A DNA stretch of 64,000 nt from Silurus meridionalis (GCF_014805685.1 NC_060906.1:10219846-10283845); one strand, 5' to 3'; positions 24,740 to 38,636 are shown, numbered from the stretch's first letter. Translations and numbers: made by a program. Notes: a model not told the origin generated them from the letters alone.

Positions 24740-25265
24740 TAGCTAAAAAAATTGGGACAGGGCAACAAAAGGCTGGAAAAAGTAAAAAAAAACAGCTGGA
24801 GAAACATTTTGCAACTAATTAAGTGGCACCAGGACAGTAAGATGTTGGGTATAGAAAGAGTATCCTAGAGAGGCAGAATCTCTCAGTATAAGATGGGCAA
24901 AGGTTCAACAATCTGCAAAAACTGTGAACAATTTCAGAATCAATTTCCTCAAATTCAAATTGTGAAGACTTCTCATAACCTAAAGTACATAATATAACAT
25001 TTTTCTGAGAATCTGGAGAAATCTATGTGCACAAGGGACAAGAGTGAGAATCAATATTAGAGGCTCATGATCTTTGGGCTCTCAGGCAACACTGCATTAA
25101 AAACTGTAATGAAAAAGATGGGGTATATAAACACCTCCAGAAACCTGATGGTATTGGGATGCATTAGGGCCTTATACTGTATATTTCAGCAAAAATTGCA
25201 TTCTGCATGGAATACAACAAACCTTTCAGCAAAGGCATTTTTTATATCATGAAATGTAAAATACA
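24740..25265 (+). mobile_element. Probable Tc1/mariner-type relic
   Basis: Text such as CAACAATCTGCAAAAACTG, GAATCTGGAGAAATCT and GATCTTTGGGCTCTCAGGCA resembles a decayed transposase N-terminal half common in teleosts. Many stops and deletions. Confidence 0.5.
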
Positions 25266-25384
25266 ACAAAGAAGACCCAGGACTGTTGAGCATCCAGAGT
25301 TTTGTATCAAATATAAACGGGACAATATTCCTCTCCCAAAACTCCAGCAATTGGTCTCCTTAGTTCACTGACATATGCAGACTG

Positions 25385-25735
25385 TTGTTTGCTCCACTGT
25401 TCTGAGAAGGTATTTTGGAGTATGCTAGTGGAGATTTATGCACATTCAGCCACTGGGGCATTAGAACTGTAAGTTACTATTTGTAGAATGAGGAGTCCTG
25501 GGGTGTGGTCATCATTCCAATTCATTCCAAATGTCAGAGGTCAAAGCTCTATAGCAGGACACTTAGGATCCTCCACTTCAAACCATAAAACATATCTTTA
25601 TGCTTGCTTTGTGTGATTTTTAGGCTGGAACAGGTTTGGGATTTCTAGTTCATGTGAGGGAAAATTGAAATGCCACCAAAATCCAAAGCCATCTTATACA
25701 AATGTGTGCCTCCAACACTGTGTTAACAGTTTACA
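25385..25735 (-). mobile_element. Tc1-like transposon relic
   Basis: Same reverse-oriented family as 14612-15125 (TTTGGAGTATGCTAGTGGAG, CATTCAGCCACTGGGGC, GGAACAGGTTTGGGA), more decayed. Confidence 0.55.
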
Positions 25736-26181
25736 ATAGCCAAAAAAGAAGAAAAAATTTGAGATGCAAGTTTAACAATTTTATTTTTTTAGATATATAC
25801 TTGTCGGATCTACGAATGTATTTTATTGTATTAAACGTATTTTCACTTTTTAAGATCTCTATTTTTTTGCAGTGCAAATTTATTGCCATATAATATACCT
25901 TTACTTTAAAAGATTATACCCAGAAAAGCATTTCCCCTCAAAATGCCATCAAACTGTGTCACGTCTAATGGCATGTTATTAAGAAAACACTTATGAAGTG
26001 GCACAAAGGAACAGTCAGATAATCCTGTGTTCAGGTGGTCAAAGCTTTGATCTCACAATTTATGTACCAGCTGAGGCAGCAGGTCTACACCCACACTCAC
26101 ATACACACATGCATCAAACATCTTCACTCAGACAATACTACACTGCATGCTGTGTTGTGGTTCTGGCAAAGGGAATGAAGA

Positions 26182-26212
26182 CAGAGAGAAAGAGAGAGAG
26201 AGAGAGAGCGAG

Positions 26213-26286
<74 letters not shown>
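26182..26286. repeat. (GA)n microsatellite
   Basis: About 50 GA units with two GC interruptions. Glu/Arg frames across it are artefacts. Confidence 0.95.
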
Positions 26287-26446
26287 CATGATGATGATAA
26301 ATTGCTGTAAAAAAAAAAAGTCGTCCAGCTGTAGAGAATTCTCCTTTCAAAGACCCTTCACCTTTGACCTTTATCTTTTGTTTCCTCAAGTGTTAATCCT
26401 TCATTAGCCTGTTACCATTTTTCATTTCTTCATTTCATCTTTTAAT

Positions 26447-26450
<4 letters not shown>

Positions 26451-26490
<40 letters not shown>
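26451..26490. repeat. (CA)n microsatellite
   Basis: 20 CA units. Confidence 0.95.
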
Positions 26491-26491
<1 letters not shown>

Positions 26492-27312
26492 TTATACACA
26501 CTCATACACAGACAACCTCAGACACTGCATGCTTACACGTAGACATATTTATCTCATTATCTCTCTCCACCTCCCTTTTCTTTATTCCTTCATTTTCAAA
26601 GTAATTTCTTTCTCTTGTGTGTGTGGAAGGCAGGGTGATATCCACGCATCTATCTGTGAACTTGATGTTCTTATTTCTTTCAATGACACAACCAGCCTAG
26701 TAAGAGACATTCAACTTCCACACCTCTTTTCCATCTTCTTGTCTGTATCATGTGAGTGGAATCCTAGTGGAAAGATTGTGTGAACGGAGCCTGGATCATG
26801 ACACAGGATCAACCAGTGACAAAATGAAGACAAACATGATGTTCTTTAATGGAATTTGGCAACCGTTTGTATCCACCTGGGAAGAAATATCATTCTGTCT
26901 CTTTCTCTCTTTTGTTTTTTTCTTTTACTCCCTCACACACGTTTGCCTAAAGTTTCTGTACTATTTTAAAAGATCAGAGTCTGTCATTAAAAGGGATTAA
27001 AGTTGTCCGCTATGTGAAGGCTCTCTGTATATGAAAGGGTTTGTTTTTATTGTCATACCCCTATCCTGACAAGCAGAGGTATCACTTTTCTGATAACTCA
27101 GCACACAAGAGAAGAGACGCAGACACGTGTCATTAGAGAGAATTTCCTGGCCTGACCCCATAAGGATAAGTGATCGCTCTAAAATCACTGCCTGTCTATC
27201 TCACACACATGCGCACACACACACGCACACACACAAAGACACACAGGCTTGCATTGTGCCTACTTATCTCTCCATCTTTAGGCTGCTAGAGAGGAGTGTT
27301 TGAGTGAACAAG

Positions 27313-27314
<2 letters not shown>

Positions 27315-27361
<47 letters not shown>
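27315..27361. repeat. (GA)n microsatellite
   Basis: About 23 GA units. Confidence 0.95.
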
Positions 27362-27363
<2 letters not shown>

Positions 27364-29074
27364 AAAAGAGACTTGCAAAGTGTGTGGGGTTGAAAAGGGG
27401 GGGTGGGACTGGACTGATGTTTAACTGCTGGTGCCCTGCAGCCTTTAACCTGTCATTTAGCCCCACCTCACACACTCCTGTACACTCCTGCCAAACAGAT
27501 GAAGGTCGAGAATGAGCAGAGAAATGAGGAAAGCAATGAAAGGGAAGAGGAATGTTTTTTTAAGCTCAGCATGGTAAATACTGTCTGCTGGAGGTTTTTT
27601 TTTGTGATAGAACACACACACAAAACACACAACACAATACCTAACACTAAACTTATAAGCTCTAAAAACAGCAAAAATAAATCTTCTGTAAATGACAGAG
27701 GTTGCCAGTGGTGCAAACAGGAGTGTTCTTTTTGATGTCAAAAAAATAAACTAACTGATTTTTGAGCAAAAATAAACTAGCAACTATTGTTTGGATCAAA
27801 AAGTCCTGGTGCTAGCCATGTTTCCTATAATGCTGATGTGGAAAACAAATCGGAGATTAGAATTTGTCCAAAGTATTTCCTGTAATCAAATATTGGTTTA
27901 TCCAACTGGAAGATATTTAAAATGCTCACATTTCCCAGATATTTTAAATACACTCACCTGTCCCTATTCACATATATAGGGCACACTCATCTCATCCAAG
28001 CGCTCATCTTGAAGTTAACACTCATTTCTGCAAACCTCTAAACTTACCAAGTCTTTATTTATATTATTGCTATTCTGGTTTTGACAGACCGTTGATTTGA
28101 TTGTTTCCTGGTTTCTATGTACTGATATCCCGACATACATTCAGATGTTCTCTGACTCTAACCTTTACTACAGTTTTTTATTTTTATTTTGTCTGCCTGC
28201 TTTTTATTACATTTGCATCGAGCTCATCCTTTCCTTTTTGACAATATCATGCCTTGCAATTGATTACCTGCTTCCTTGTTTGATAGAGAGCAAAGATCCT
28301 CCCTCTGTTCTGAAAGATTTGGAAAACTAAGAGATTTTATTTTTATTTTGTTTGAACCTTAGAAGTAGTTCTGGTGCTTCCAATCATGTTTATTTGTATT
28401 TCTTTGAACCATACAGTATTTAATTATTTCTATTTAAAGAAATTGATGTTTGTCTGTCCATGCGTTATCAAACATTTACACATTGTGACAAGACCTTTTT
28501 AGATGTCCTTTTTAGATTTCCAGAATCCACATACTTTCCTAGTTTACATCTTATTTTGTCTCGTCTGACCTCAGCGGTAGTGTCAGTGTCAGATAAACCT
28601 ATTCTCTATCTACTCAGTTAGCATGCCGATCAGATGCCCTGATGCCATTAACACAATAACAATACTGTCACATTGCCACCCAAAACATCAAGGCCTGATC
28701 TTGTCTTGCATAGTGTTGTCATAATGGAAGCGCTGTGTGAGGAGTATACACCTACACAGTCAAGTCAGTATCTTTTTATGTTTCATCTCATGGGCATAAC
28801 TGTTGCAGCTGATAACAGTAAAAAAAAAAAAAAAAAAGCTCTGTAACCTGAATGCAGGAACAGATGCTAGTAGATTTGCAAATGTGTACAAACTGTGCCT
28901 GAGTATATTATTGAACTCTTAGGTGCAGTTTGTGCTGAAAATGTTGTTGTTCCTCTGTCCTTCAAACCAGGCAGTTCTGTTTCAGCTGAGAGTTTTTTTT
29001 ATTTTTTTATGGACAACAAACAGTACAGACCCTCCCTAAGCCCCATAAACTTGTACAACAAAGGCCACTCTGTA
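27362..29074. other. Intergenic, nothing recognised
   Basis: No supportable gene; an A17 run lies near 28820. Confidence 0.35.
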
Positions 29075-29075
29075 T

Positions 29076-29124
<49 letters not shown>
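29075..29124. repeat. Compound (TG)n(AG)n microsatellite
   Basis: 13 TG units followed by 12 AG units. Confidence 0.95.
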
Positions 29125-29345
29125 GCTTTGGTGGGGACTAATGAGAACTGGGTAATGAGAGAGCCAGACCGTCTGTTAGACCTGATTCTAACAAAGTGAA
29201 TGTTAATGGCTGTGGCTACACTGGTCTCAGTGGACAGGGTAATGGAGGCTTAGAACCACATGAGGACCAGTAAAATGGGCAACATTTAAGGGCCTAAAAA
29301 GGCTCATGCCAGCTGGGACCTCTGTCTGTGCCAGCATATACAAAG
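29125..29345. other. Candidate regulatory element with a CArG box
   Basis: Complex, repeat-free stretch with CCTAAAAAGG at 29293-29302, an exact CC(A/T)6GG serum-response-factor type motif. No coding potential. Conservation not testable here. Confidence 0.25.
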
Positions 29346-30893
29346 TGAACTAAGATCTCTATCCTTCACTCAACTGTATATATAATAACTAAACGATATA
29401 TTACTGGATTCGAAGCAATGCTGGTTTTGTTCATTTTCAGAAATGAAATGACCTCACAGTGTTACTCATGTGAAAATGCTTTCTGATACAGTGTATTTAT
29501 AAACCATTTCCATGTATCCATTAAGTGTTGGTAACTTAACCAGTTTGATTCTTATAAGGATGCATATAGCAAAAAAAAATATATAACATGAGGACACGTA
29601 CGCTTTTATAAAAAGCTGTACAAACAAATCAGTATAACCAAAAATATAAAAAAAATGCAGAATAACATTTTAGGTTCATTTCATCATGTACACATTAAAA
29701 TAAAGCATTTGAGAATAAAAAATTAGGCAAAATTAGATAATGGAGTATTTGAAATAAAACTTAAACATCATTTCATCTGCACCTACAATCAATCAGACTG
29801 TTGATGCTGCTTAAAGACGGCACCTGATCCAAAACGCTATTGATACCATTAAACAAAACAATTTTTTTAGCATATTTTTTCATTTTACAAAAGCAGTGCC
29901 TCTTACGCATCCGTTGTCAGTAAGCAATTCATCCTGGGCAGGTTGGCGAGGATCCATAGCCTATCCCAGGCAGGAGTGCTTCCTGGATATATAGGCAAAT
30001 TAAAGTAGTAAGTCCTCTCACTGGGAAGATTTTTGGGGGATATAATGAATACTGAAGATACTAGCAGAAACTTGCACCAGTGAATGCAAAATAACTGCTA
30101 TATACAGGAAAAAAGAGAGCCAGTGTTTCATTCTAGTAACACTTTGGTGAGTAGCATTTTTACTCCCATCTTTATTTATATGCTAACGGTGAGATTGTGT
30201 AATAAAATAACGTCCATGTTATTTTTTTTTTAAACATCTGATAGAGATTTTACCCCCCAAGAAATATTTTTATAATGATAATAGAGTTCTGCCATATTGC
30301 TATGCTGCTTGCTGTATTTGTTTATTGGCTGTTACAGGTTTCAATTTTCTGGAAATGTCCTATGTCGTATGTGTGATTTATGTAGCACAGAAATTCTCAG
30401 TATAATCTTTATTTTGATTTAAACATGACACCTAGAAGAACAAACTTTTAATATACAGTATATTCTTGCAGAAACAGAACAGATATGAACTAATACAAAA
30501 GAAAATTTTACTAGTGGGAAGAAGAAAAATTGGCAAGGCAAAGGCTTGTGAATGTAAAAAAAGGTGTATAACAAAGTGTGTAAGTGCAGGAGTGTAAGTG
30601 TGGGAGGAATTTCCCATCTGATAGCTTTAGGCTCCTGTGTTATTGAGATGATTCCTGAGTTCGTGGCTCAGCTGTAGGGGAATTCCTCCTATGTGACCTA
30701 TGCCATGTCATTAGGCATTGGCATGTATTCCGTAGTGGACTGTCACCATCATTTACTGTAACAAGTGAGTGTTGTAACTCAGAACCCTATTTCTGCAAAT
30801 AGTAGGTCACAGGTGTAGTAGGTGCAGTGGGAAGGTCAGTATGCCAAGCCTAAAAGTATAGTAAATTAATTCTAAGTAAACTTACATGCTATC
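29346..30893. other. Intergenic with a small repeat fragment
   Basis: About 29930-29990 (GCGAGGATCCATAGCCTATC) looks like a fragment of a common fish interspersed repeat. Nothing else recognised. Confidence 0.35.
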
Positions 30894-31465
30894 AGAGATG
30901 GCAAAAGTACACATCCTTCACTTAAGTAGAAGTACAGATACTCGTGTTTCAAAATACTCTGTTAAAAATTTGAAGTACTGACTACACTTTTTTACTCAAG
31001 TTAAAGTAAAGAAGTTTGGGCTCTGACATGTTTTAAAGTAAAAAGTAACTATTATTACTACCTGTTTTAGTGTCACACTGGTAACTGAACCTCACATCAT
31101 ATTAATATTAGGGCTGTCAATCGATTAAAACATTTAAATCCCGATTGTTGTGACTATTCGATGTGAATTGGTTTATTTAAAAGTAGACGTTTTGAAAGCT
31201 TTTTATAAATATGTTTAATATGTCTGTGAGGCAAGTATTCACTGAGAATCAGGTTGTTTTATTTGAGTTTGTGAAGAGAGATGACAGAGATGGCAGAGAG
31301 CGCCCCCTGTCTGTTTTCTTAATTTTACAAAAGCACAGCATTTTGCTGTTATTATGAGAGTGTACAGATAAAAGTAGACCCTTTACAGATTCGAATGATG
31401 TATTGCTCTTATCTGTACGATCAAAAAAGACAATAATTTAAGTTCATTTCGCCATTATGAGGAAA
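30894..31465 (-). mobile_element. Shorter relative of the 7.2-kb hAT-type element
   Basis: Begins CAGAGATGGCAAAAGTACAC and is the inverse of the right end of the element at 12232-12434 over about 200 bp. A second shared block (about 31370-31465) matches 8690-8760. In this copy the two blocks are only about 300 bp apart. No transposase. Confidence 0.65.
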
Positions 31466-31700
31466 AAATGTTTATTGTTAACATCGCTATACAAATAAAA
31501 ATGAATTCAATTGAATAAAATGGAACACATTTAACACAAATACCTTTGTGTTACTTCTGGCTGGCTTCATTCAATCTAGGGTAAAAGTGGCAGTGATCAA
31601 ATCTCTGGGTCACTGATCAGATGGTTGTGGATTTAAACCCAAGCACCTCAAAGTTACCACTTCTTGTTTCTGCTTTTGGGGTAAGGCTAGTTTGATAGAG

Positions 31701-31702
<2 letters not shown>

Positions 31703-31745
<43 letters not shown>
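31703..31745. repeat. (TG)n microsatellite
   Basis: About 21 TG units. Confidence 0.95.
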
Positions 31746-31748
<3 letters not shown>

Positions 31749-32698
31749 GAGTGGGCTGTTGAAGAACACTTTGGAAACACCTTTCAAAAGAGTTTGAAAT
31801 CTGGTGTCATCATTCCAGTTTGCGCTGTAGAAAACATCATTTTGTGTGTATTTATGTCAGTGGTTAAGTGTGTTCATGGGCATGGATGTGAAATTATCAC
31901 ACTATTTATTAGTCTTTAAATTTTCTTTTTTTTTTTTTTGCTTTTTCTTTTTTTTTTTTGGCATTTCATTTACTCCGACAAAAAAATTATCCCTGTCTTT
32001 TTGTCTTTGTCTTTGCGTGTGCAACATCTGTGTGTGAGCAACATCTGTTTCGCATCGAAAAGCCTCCACCCTTTATGCCTCACTTAGGGATTCACGGCTC
32101 TGATATCAATTTAAAATATGTACACAATATGTGTGTGTGAGTGAGTGTGCTAATTTTTTCTATTCTGTTTTCTTCTCCATTCGAGTGCCATATCATAGAA
32201 CCGTTGGATAGGCATAACCTCTCCCTTTTAATGTTTCCTGAAGCACATGATGCACAGCACAGGCATTGTTCAAGTAGCTAAACTAAAGTTTACATTTGTT
32301 GTTGTTGGTCGTCCATGAGTTCTCTCATCTGTCTTTCCTTCGAACTTCATGAAAGTGGCTGGCATTCTTTACCCTGTACATGTAAATACATACAGTCCCT
32401 CTTTACGTCTTGTTGTGTGAGATGCATTGTCATAATAGGCCAAAGTTGACAAAGTTCGAGTAATAGAACTTGAGATTCCTGCACAGATCCTTGACCCCAA
32501 TCGCACTGAACACATTTTGGATTAATTAGAATACTGACTCCTCATCTGACATTAGTACCTGATGCTCTTCCAGCTGAATAAATACAAATCCAAATAACCA
32601 CTCTCCAAAATCTTGAGCCTTCCCAAGAATTTATTAAACAGCAAATGGGGGAAAAGTTTTGAATGAAAGAATTAAAGAAGCACATATGGTTGAGATTG

Positions 32699-32701
<3 letters not shown>
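31746..32701. other. Intergenic, nothing recognised
   Basis: Contains T-homopolymers near 31930-31960. No gene. Confidence 0.35.

Positions 32702-32769
<68 letters not shown>
32702..32769. repeat. (CA)n microsatellite
   Basis: About 34 CA units. Confidence 0.95.
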
Positions 32770-32773
<4 letters not shown>

Positions 32774-33689
32774 ACAGCCAGTATGCAAAGAGAGGCAAAG
32801 CAAGAACCTTTTGCTGATTTGTTGTTTAATAGGCAGTTCTAACAACCTTCTAACAGCCCAAAACAACATACACACCTCCATTTTCACAACCCCGTTATTG
32901 GTACCTCTGGTTTAAATGTGACTAAATACCCCAAATCAAAACTACAACCAATACTTAACAAACTTTAACTCAACTCACCCAGATCTTAACAATAGGAAGG
33001 AGACAGATATGAAAGCATTTCTTACAAATGGTGGACTTAATCGAGTTTTACTCGCCAACTTGCTCGAATCTGACAGCAGTTACAGCTGCAAAGCAAAATG
33101 CAAGTTTAGATTTGTACATGTTCTAATATTTGATAATTTTTTATCGTATCTCTGTGGTAGTATTACATGATTAGAGATGTGCAGAAGTTGCAACCTCCTG
33201 TCGGGTCGCATCACACCACCCCATCTGAGGTCATTTTCCATAACAGCGTTATGCTTTCTTTCTTACCTACTCAATCAACCATTTAAACACTAAAACAATG
33301 AAGTAAAAAGCAATTATTTTCCTATATTTGCAACAAAAAACTTTGTCATGAGTGAAGTTATTGAATGTTTTTTTTTATTATTATTATTGTCATGCTTTTA
33401 ATATTTAAATACCCTTAAATAAAAAATGCATGAAAGTGTTCTAAAACTACTGGCTTTAGACCTCCATTCTTGTGAATTTAGAGATTCTTTTCAGAGTATG
33501 GAAATGTATGAAAAATCTAAAACATTAGTAAACCAGAGTGTTTTTCGATTGGAGTCCAGGGCTGAGCTCTTAGTAGAAGCTGTGTTCTGCATGGCTATAT
33601 TTGTGTAACCCACGCCGAGTCCAATGAGAACTGACCAACCTATGAATCTGTCTTTATGGTGTTTCTGTTCTGATGGTAATAGTTGAGCC

Positions 33690-33881
33690 GCTTCAGTGGT
33701 TTAACACAAAAGGTTTTACTTGTTTTATCAGGAGCGTTGGACGCAAAAGACCGAGACCTTGTTGAGTGCTACCCCATGCCCCTCAAAATAAATAAACAGT
33801 AGATTGGGGGCTTGACACGCCAGTGTCAAACAGTGGTAGCCCTGGGGAACTAATTAAGTTTGAGTACATGCTAGGTACACA

Positions 33882-33923
<42 letters not shown>

Positions 33924-34260
33924 AGCTCACATACACACAAGCAGAAGTTGCTCTACTATAATTGGGACCAATAACTCAGAAGTCCAATAAAAATATACAC
34001 ACAAAAAAACATAAGGTTGGGCAGCAATTAAGGCCCGTAACGTTGACTCACATGCAGAGATACACACACCACACACTTAGCAACCCCCTGTTGAGACCTG
34101 CAAGCATGACTGGAGTTCCAGTGATGTAAAGATTATCTATATTCAGCCAGGCTCCATTAATGAAATAGAGAAATTACTCAGTTCCAAAGATTCTTATCCA
34201 CTGATCGGGCTGCGCATGTGTATTCCCGCTACGAAGAGGCTTTTAGCTTCCATATTTGTG
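33690..34260. other. Candidate conserved non-coding stretches around a CA repeat
   Basis: 33690-33860 and 34085-34260 are higher-complexity sequence. TTGACAC (33812-33818) and GTGTCAA (33823-33829) form a perfect inverted pair. A CA repeat lies at 33877-33917. No coding signal. Confidence 0.25.
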
Positions 34261-34651
34261 CCCGTAGATGTTCCTGTATGTGCTACAGGCTTTTTTTTTT
34301 TTTTTTTTTTATTTCATTCTTGAGTTTATTCTTGTAATCTTGAGTTTGGATTACAGGTTTTAAAATTACATTTTATACACTCTGCTTTAATTCACTAATT
34401 CACTTATATTGTTAGATTAAAACTATTAGAAGGAAACATGTGCACATCTCAGCACCTTCTTGTCTTGCACCAAAACAAAGCCAGGTCACATGACCATGAG
34501 GATAGAGGATAGGGCAGAGTAACAACAGACACACACACACGAACGCATGCACACTCACGTGTACAGAAAATTAAAGAGGACAGGCACATACAAAGATACA
34601 ATTGAAATTTTTCTCCCAATCCCTCCCTTTCTCTTGAGTTTTCCTTTCCTC

Positions 34652-34652
<1 letters not shown>

Positions 34653-34696
<44 letters not shown>

Positions 34697-34735
34697 ACAC
34701 ACACACACACACATACACATGCACACATACACACA
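34653..34735. repeat. Imperfect (CA)n microsatellite
   Basis: CA units with scattered TA and TG interruptions. Confidence 0.9.
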
Positions 34736-35061
34736 CTGCCAGGAGAACCATGTTGTTTTCATTAGTACCCTCTGTGGTTTATGACCCAAATGGCTCTGCC
34801 GTAGTCAGGAATCTGATCCAAGCCCCAAACAGAAACCATAGCAACCATTTTTGTGGGAATTTTTTTCTTGCCCCATGCCCTCATATACATACACACAGCC
34901 ACATGTGTGAGCACACATGCACACACACAAAGACATACATGCACACACACTCACATGGCTAATCACTTCTGTATGTGAGTTCATATACTGTGGTTGATTT
35001 CCCAAAAAAAAAGCCAACCTTTGGGCCATATAATTGGTGAAACCCTCACACAAGCACATGT

Positions 35062-35094
<33 letters not shown>

Positions 35095-35109
35095 CACACA
35101 CAGCCATCT

Positions 35110-35620
35110 GTTTTCATACACAGACTCACACTGATTGAATAATAAGCCCATAATTATGGAAATAAATTGTGTAGCCCAGCAGGTTTACCTGGACTAAAGC
35201 CTTCATGTGCAACAGCTATTCTTTCTTTCTGTAGGCAAAGGAAACGCGCTGTAATTTATCCCTTCTGTTTTCCACCTTTAGCTCATATTTCATTCGGGTG
35301 ACATTAACATTAATATTAAAAACTTTGCCGTCACTCAGATCACTGACTCGGTCTAATCATGAATCGCTTTCTTAACCTGTTGCAGTTTCCTGCTGTATAC
35401 TTATTCATCCCTGGGTCAGTATATCCCCGCATGGCTGCTGTTCGCCCAGATATATCTTGAGTAGAGACTGCATTATAAATTCTTTCATGTTTCTGCAGCT
35501 GTTCAGCAATAAGTAATAAGGAGAAGAATAAGGCCATATGGGTTGTGAAAGCTTTTTGCTGGCTCTCAGCTCTCCTCCGGCACTGCAGCAGGCTGCCTTA
35601 TTGCTCTCTTGTTTGATGTT
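35110..35620. other. Candidate conserved non-coding element
   Basis: About 500 bp of repeat-free sequence between microsatellites. It includes the 12-bp palindrome CCATAATTATGG (35148-35159) with a homeodomain TAATTA core. No long open frame. Confidence 0.3.
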
Positions 35621-35715
35621 CTGTGTTTAATAGCCAAAACCTTTTTGTCATTATTATGGAGTGTGTGCCATTTGCATTGTGGGCTGAGTGGAGTGCTGGC
35701 AAGTGGAGGGAAGGA

Positions 35716-35816
<101 letters not shown>

Positions 35817-35962
35817 GCTAAGTGAACGAGAGAGAGATGGTGAGAGAGTGTTTTAATCTGTCATGCCTGTTTTCATTACTCATGTTAGATGCAACCAGCC
35901 ACTGATTTATATTGGCACAGTAATGTGCTCAAGACAGCAACGGCTGAACCGATTGCCCCAGG

Positions 35963-35963
<1 letters not shown>

Positions 35964-36025
<62 letters not shown>
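35964..36025. repeat. (TG)n microsatellite
   Basis: About 31 TG units. Confidence 0.95.
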
Positions 36026-36026
<1 letters not shown>

Positions 36027-36574
36027 ATGTGTAGAGGTGAGTGCCTCAAGGAGGAACATTCAGTGAGGGGGGTGTACAGTACAGAGTGTATTCTACATGC
36101 TTGTTTTAACTATTGCATTTTGGCTGAACACTATAACAATATTTGTTTGATCATTTTATAATACTGGAGCAGCACATATAGCTGATTCAACACAGTTGTT
36201 TAAGCCTCGCTTTTAAATGTGTTTAAATGTCGAGTTCAGCCACAAAACTCTGTCCCTGTGCTGATTGGTTCCCCTGATGCCAGCGCTGTAGCCTATCAGA
36301 TGTGTTTCTCCATCTATGTACCTCTTTATATTTTTACTAAACCAGAGTATTTCCATTTCTTATTTTCTCAGCACCACCTGTGTAGTTAGCTATCCCTCAA
36401 ACTCCACTTTTTTCAGCAAAAACATGGTTCTAACATCTCTGTTACTAAACATGTTTAACAGAACAGTCTTCAGAATCAACAGGGGTGCAGAAGATCTACA
36501 TAGCAGAACATCAAACCTATCTAAGCTTTATTCTCATAAATGAGCTCTTGCTAGCTTCACCCCTAGAGTTGTGT

Positions 36575-36835
36575 CTTAAATTCAAAGTGAACTTTATTAT
36601 CATTTAGCCAGGATGCAAGGAGTAAAGCAGAATGAAATTGCGTTTCTCAAGTGGCTCCAATCTGCAGATGTAACATATAACAGTCTGCAGCCAAGACAGG
36701 AAACAAATAGACAGTACAATAAACAGTAGACAGCACTGAAAAACCAGACACATAAATAGACAAGCACATTTAAAAAAAAAAAAAAAGCCGAAATATTGCA
36801 TGTCAGCACAAAGGCTCATTAGCAATAAAATAAAA
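36575..36835 (-). mobile_element. Interspersed LINE-like tail
   Basis: Begins AGTGAACTTTATTATCATTT on the plus strand, i.e. a retroposon-like 3' tail on the minus strand, followed by ACAGACAGT-type repeats. The family is uncertain. Confidence 0.45.
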
Positions 36836-37883
36836 TCTCAATTAAAATGTCTGTAGAGTTTCTTTCTGTAGAGTTTTTTTAGAGATCAATAAAGAATCGT
36901 CATTCTTAGTCTGAAGATTTCAATTGTGATGCAGGTTTTGTAGGTGTTTTTTAATTAGCTGAATGGTTTACAGTAGTGTGTACCCAATAAAAACTGGTCT
37001 AAAATCCTGTTAATCCAAAAGAAATATCCATATTATACAAGAGCGCCTGCAATAAGACTGCAGCAGTTCAGCTTTAATAGAAGTTGCTTTGTTTGATACG
37101 GCATCTTCTTTTAATACCGTGCAACACCAGAGACAGGACTAAGTGACCAATAAGTGACCGATCTTTTGTTTCAATCTACTATGTATTGTGTAAACCTTGG
37201 TTGCTGTGTGTTACTGTTGAGCATTGTGCATACATCGAGTTTCTATACAGAACATTAACCCCTTGCTTTTCCAACAAGCCAGAGTGTGTGAGAAGTCGAA
37301 GAGCATGTCGAAAGCATGTGTGAGGTGCTTGGTGTAGTTTTATTTTCCTCTCCAATTTCACTGCCAAACCATTTTCTTTTCTACGTCACTTAATGTAGTT
37401 TCTGTAATTTGTTGTTCCACATTTTAGTCCTTTCAGGTGCTGTGACTCTGCTACATACTATTTTTATTTGTATAGATGAGAGAACTTCCACTTCTATCTC
37501 TGATGAAATCCTTTACCTACCATTTCGCTCTCATTTTGCTGTTTAATTTTTTTTTATTTTGCCTTTTGTGGGCGTCAGCAAATACAAATGTGAAATGTGA
37601 GTGCAAATACTATTTTGTTTGTTCGGTATGCAAAAAACAATACACACAAAAGTAATCAAATGAACTGATAAACCCTGTGGTTAAATTAAATATTCGGATA
37701 CATTTCCAATTTCATAAAATGTTTCAAGTATATTTGCAAGACATATGATAACATTTGCGCAAAAAAAGAAAAAAATGAATCAATCCTCCTCAATCAACAT
37801 GTCTCTTCAACAGTAAACCTTTTATGAGTTTATAATCTCAGCATGGTTCATGGATTATATGCAACCTCGTTGGTGTATACAGT
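36836..37883. other. Intergenic, nothing recognised
   Basis: No gene or clear repeat. Confidence 0.35.
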
Positions 37884-38112
37884 AGGTTTACTGGTCGGCG
37901 CTATCTTGGGTTATGTGTTTTGTCTTATGTTGTCTTGTGTTGTCTGTCTGCGCTGTTTTTCGTCTGCACTGTTTGCACTAGGTTGCACTCGATGCACTTT
38001 ATGTAGCTCTGTTGTTTAGTGTAGCACCAGGGTTCTGGAGGAACGTTGTCTCGTTTGTACTGTGTATCACTGTGTATAGTAGAAATGACAATAAAAGCCT
38101 CTTGACTTGACC
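37884..38112 (+). mobile_element. Interspersed LINE-like tail, copy 2
   Basis: Inverted homologue of 11413-11700, ending GACAATAAAAGCCTCTTGAC then TTGA. By eye about 85% identical. Confidence 0.6.
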
Positions 38113-38635
38113 TCAACTATTCACTGTGGTGAAGGAGGATCCTAAAACTTCTATTACTTGTCTAAATAATAAATTAAATGTACAACTTGAATTATTTATT
38201 CCAGCTAATGTAGAAAAGAGTAAATGACTAAATGTATTCAAAGTACTAACAAAAAGCTACAATACAGATTCAGAAAAAAAAAAAAAAATCAAGCATCTGC
38301 ATCAAATCACACACTGATTTGAATTACTGATAGTAAGTTACTTTTTCTCCAAAGAACTTTGGGAGGTCAGCTGGCATGCTAATAATCCTGATGACAAAAC
38401 AATAAGCGTCAGTGAAGTGTACGAGGACTTAACTACAGTTAAAATGTAAAACATTCCACGTCTGCTCACTAAAAGCAACATTAGCTGTAGCGCTACGCTT
38501 CAAAAGCTCACTATTATACCTGGACCAGTCAGTCGTCCCTGAGGAGTCTAAAACATTAGTCTCTGTGATCTATCTCTTTCTTAATGCAGAGCCTTATAAT
38601 AGTTCTGGCTGTGTTTATGAGCTATTGGGTTGGGG

Positions 38636-38636
<1 letters not shown>

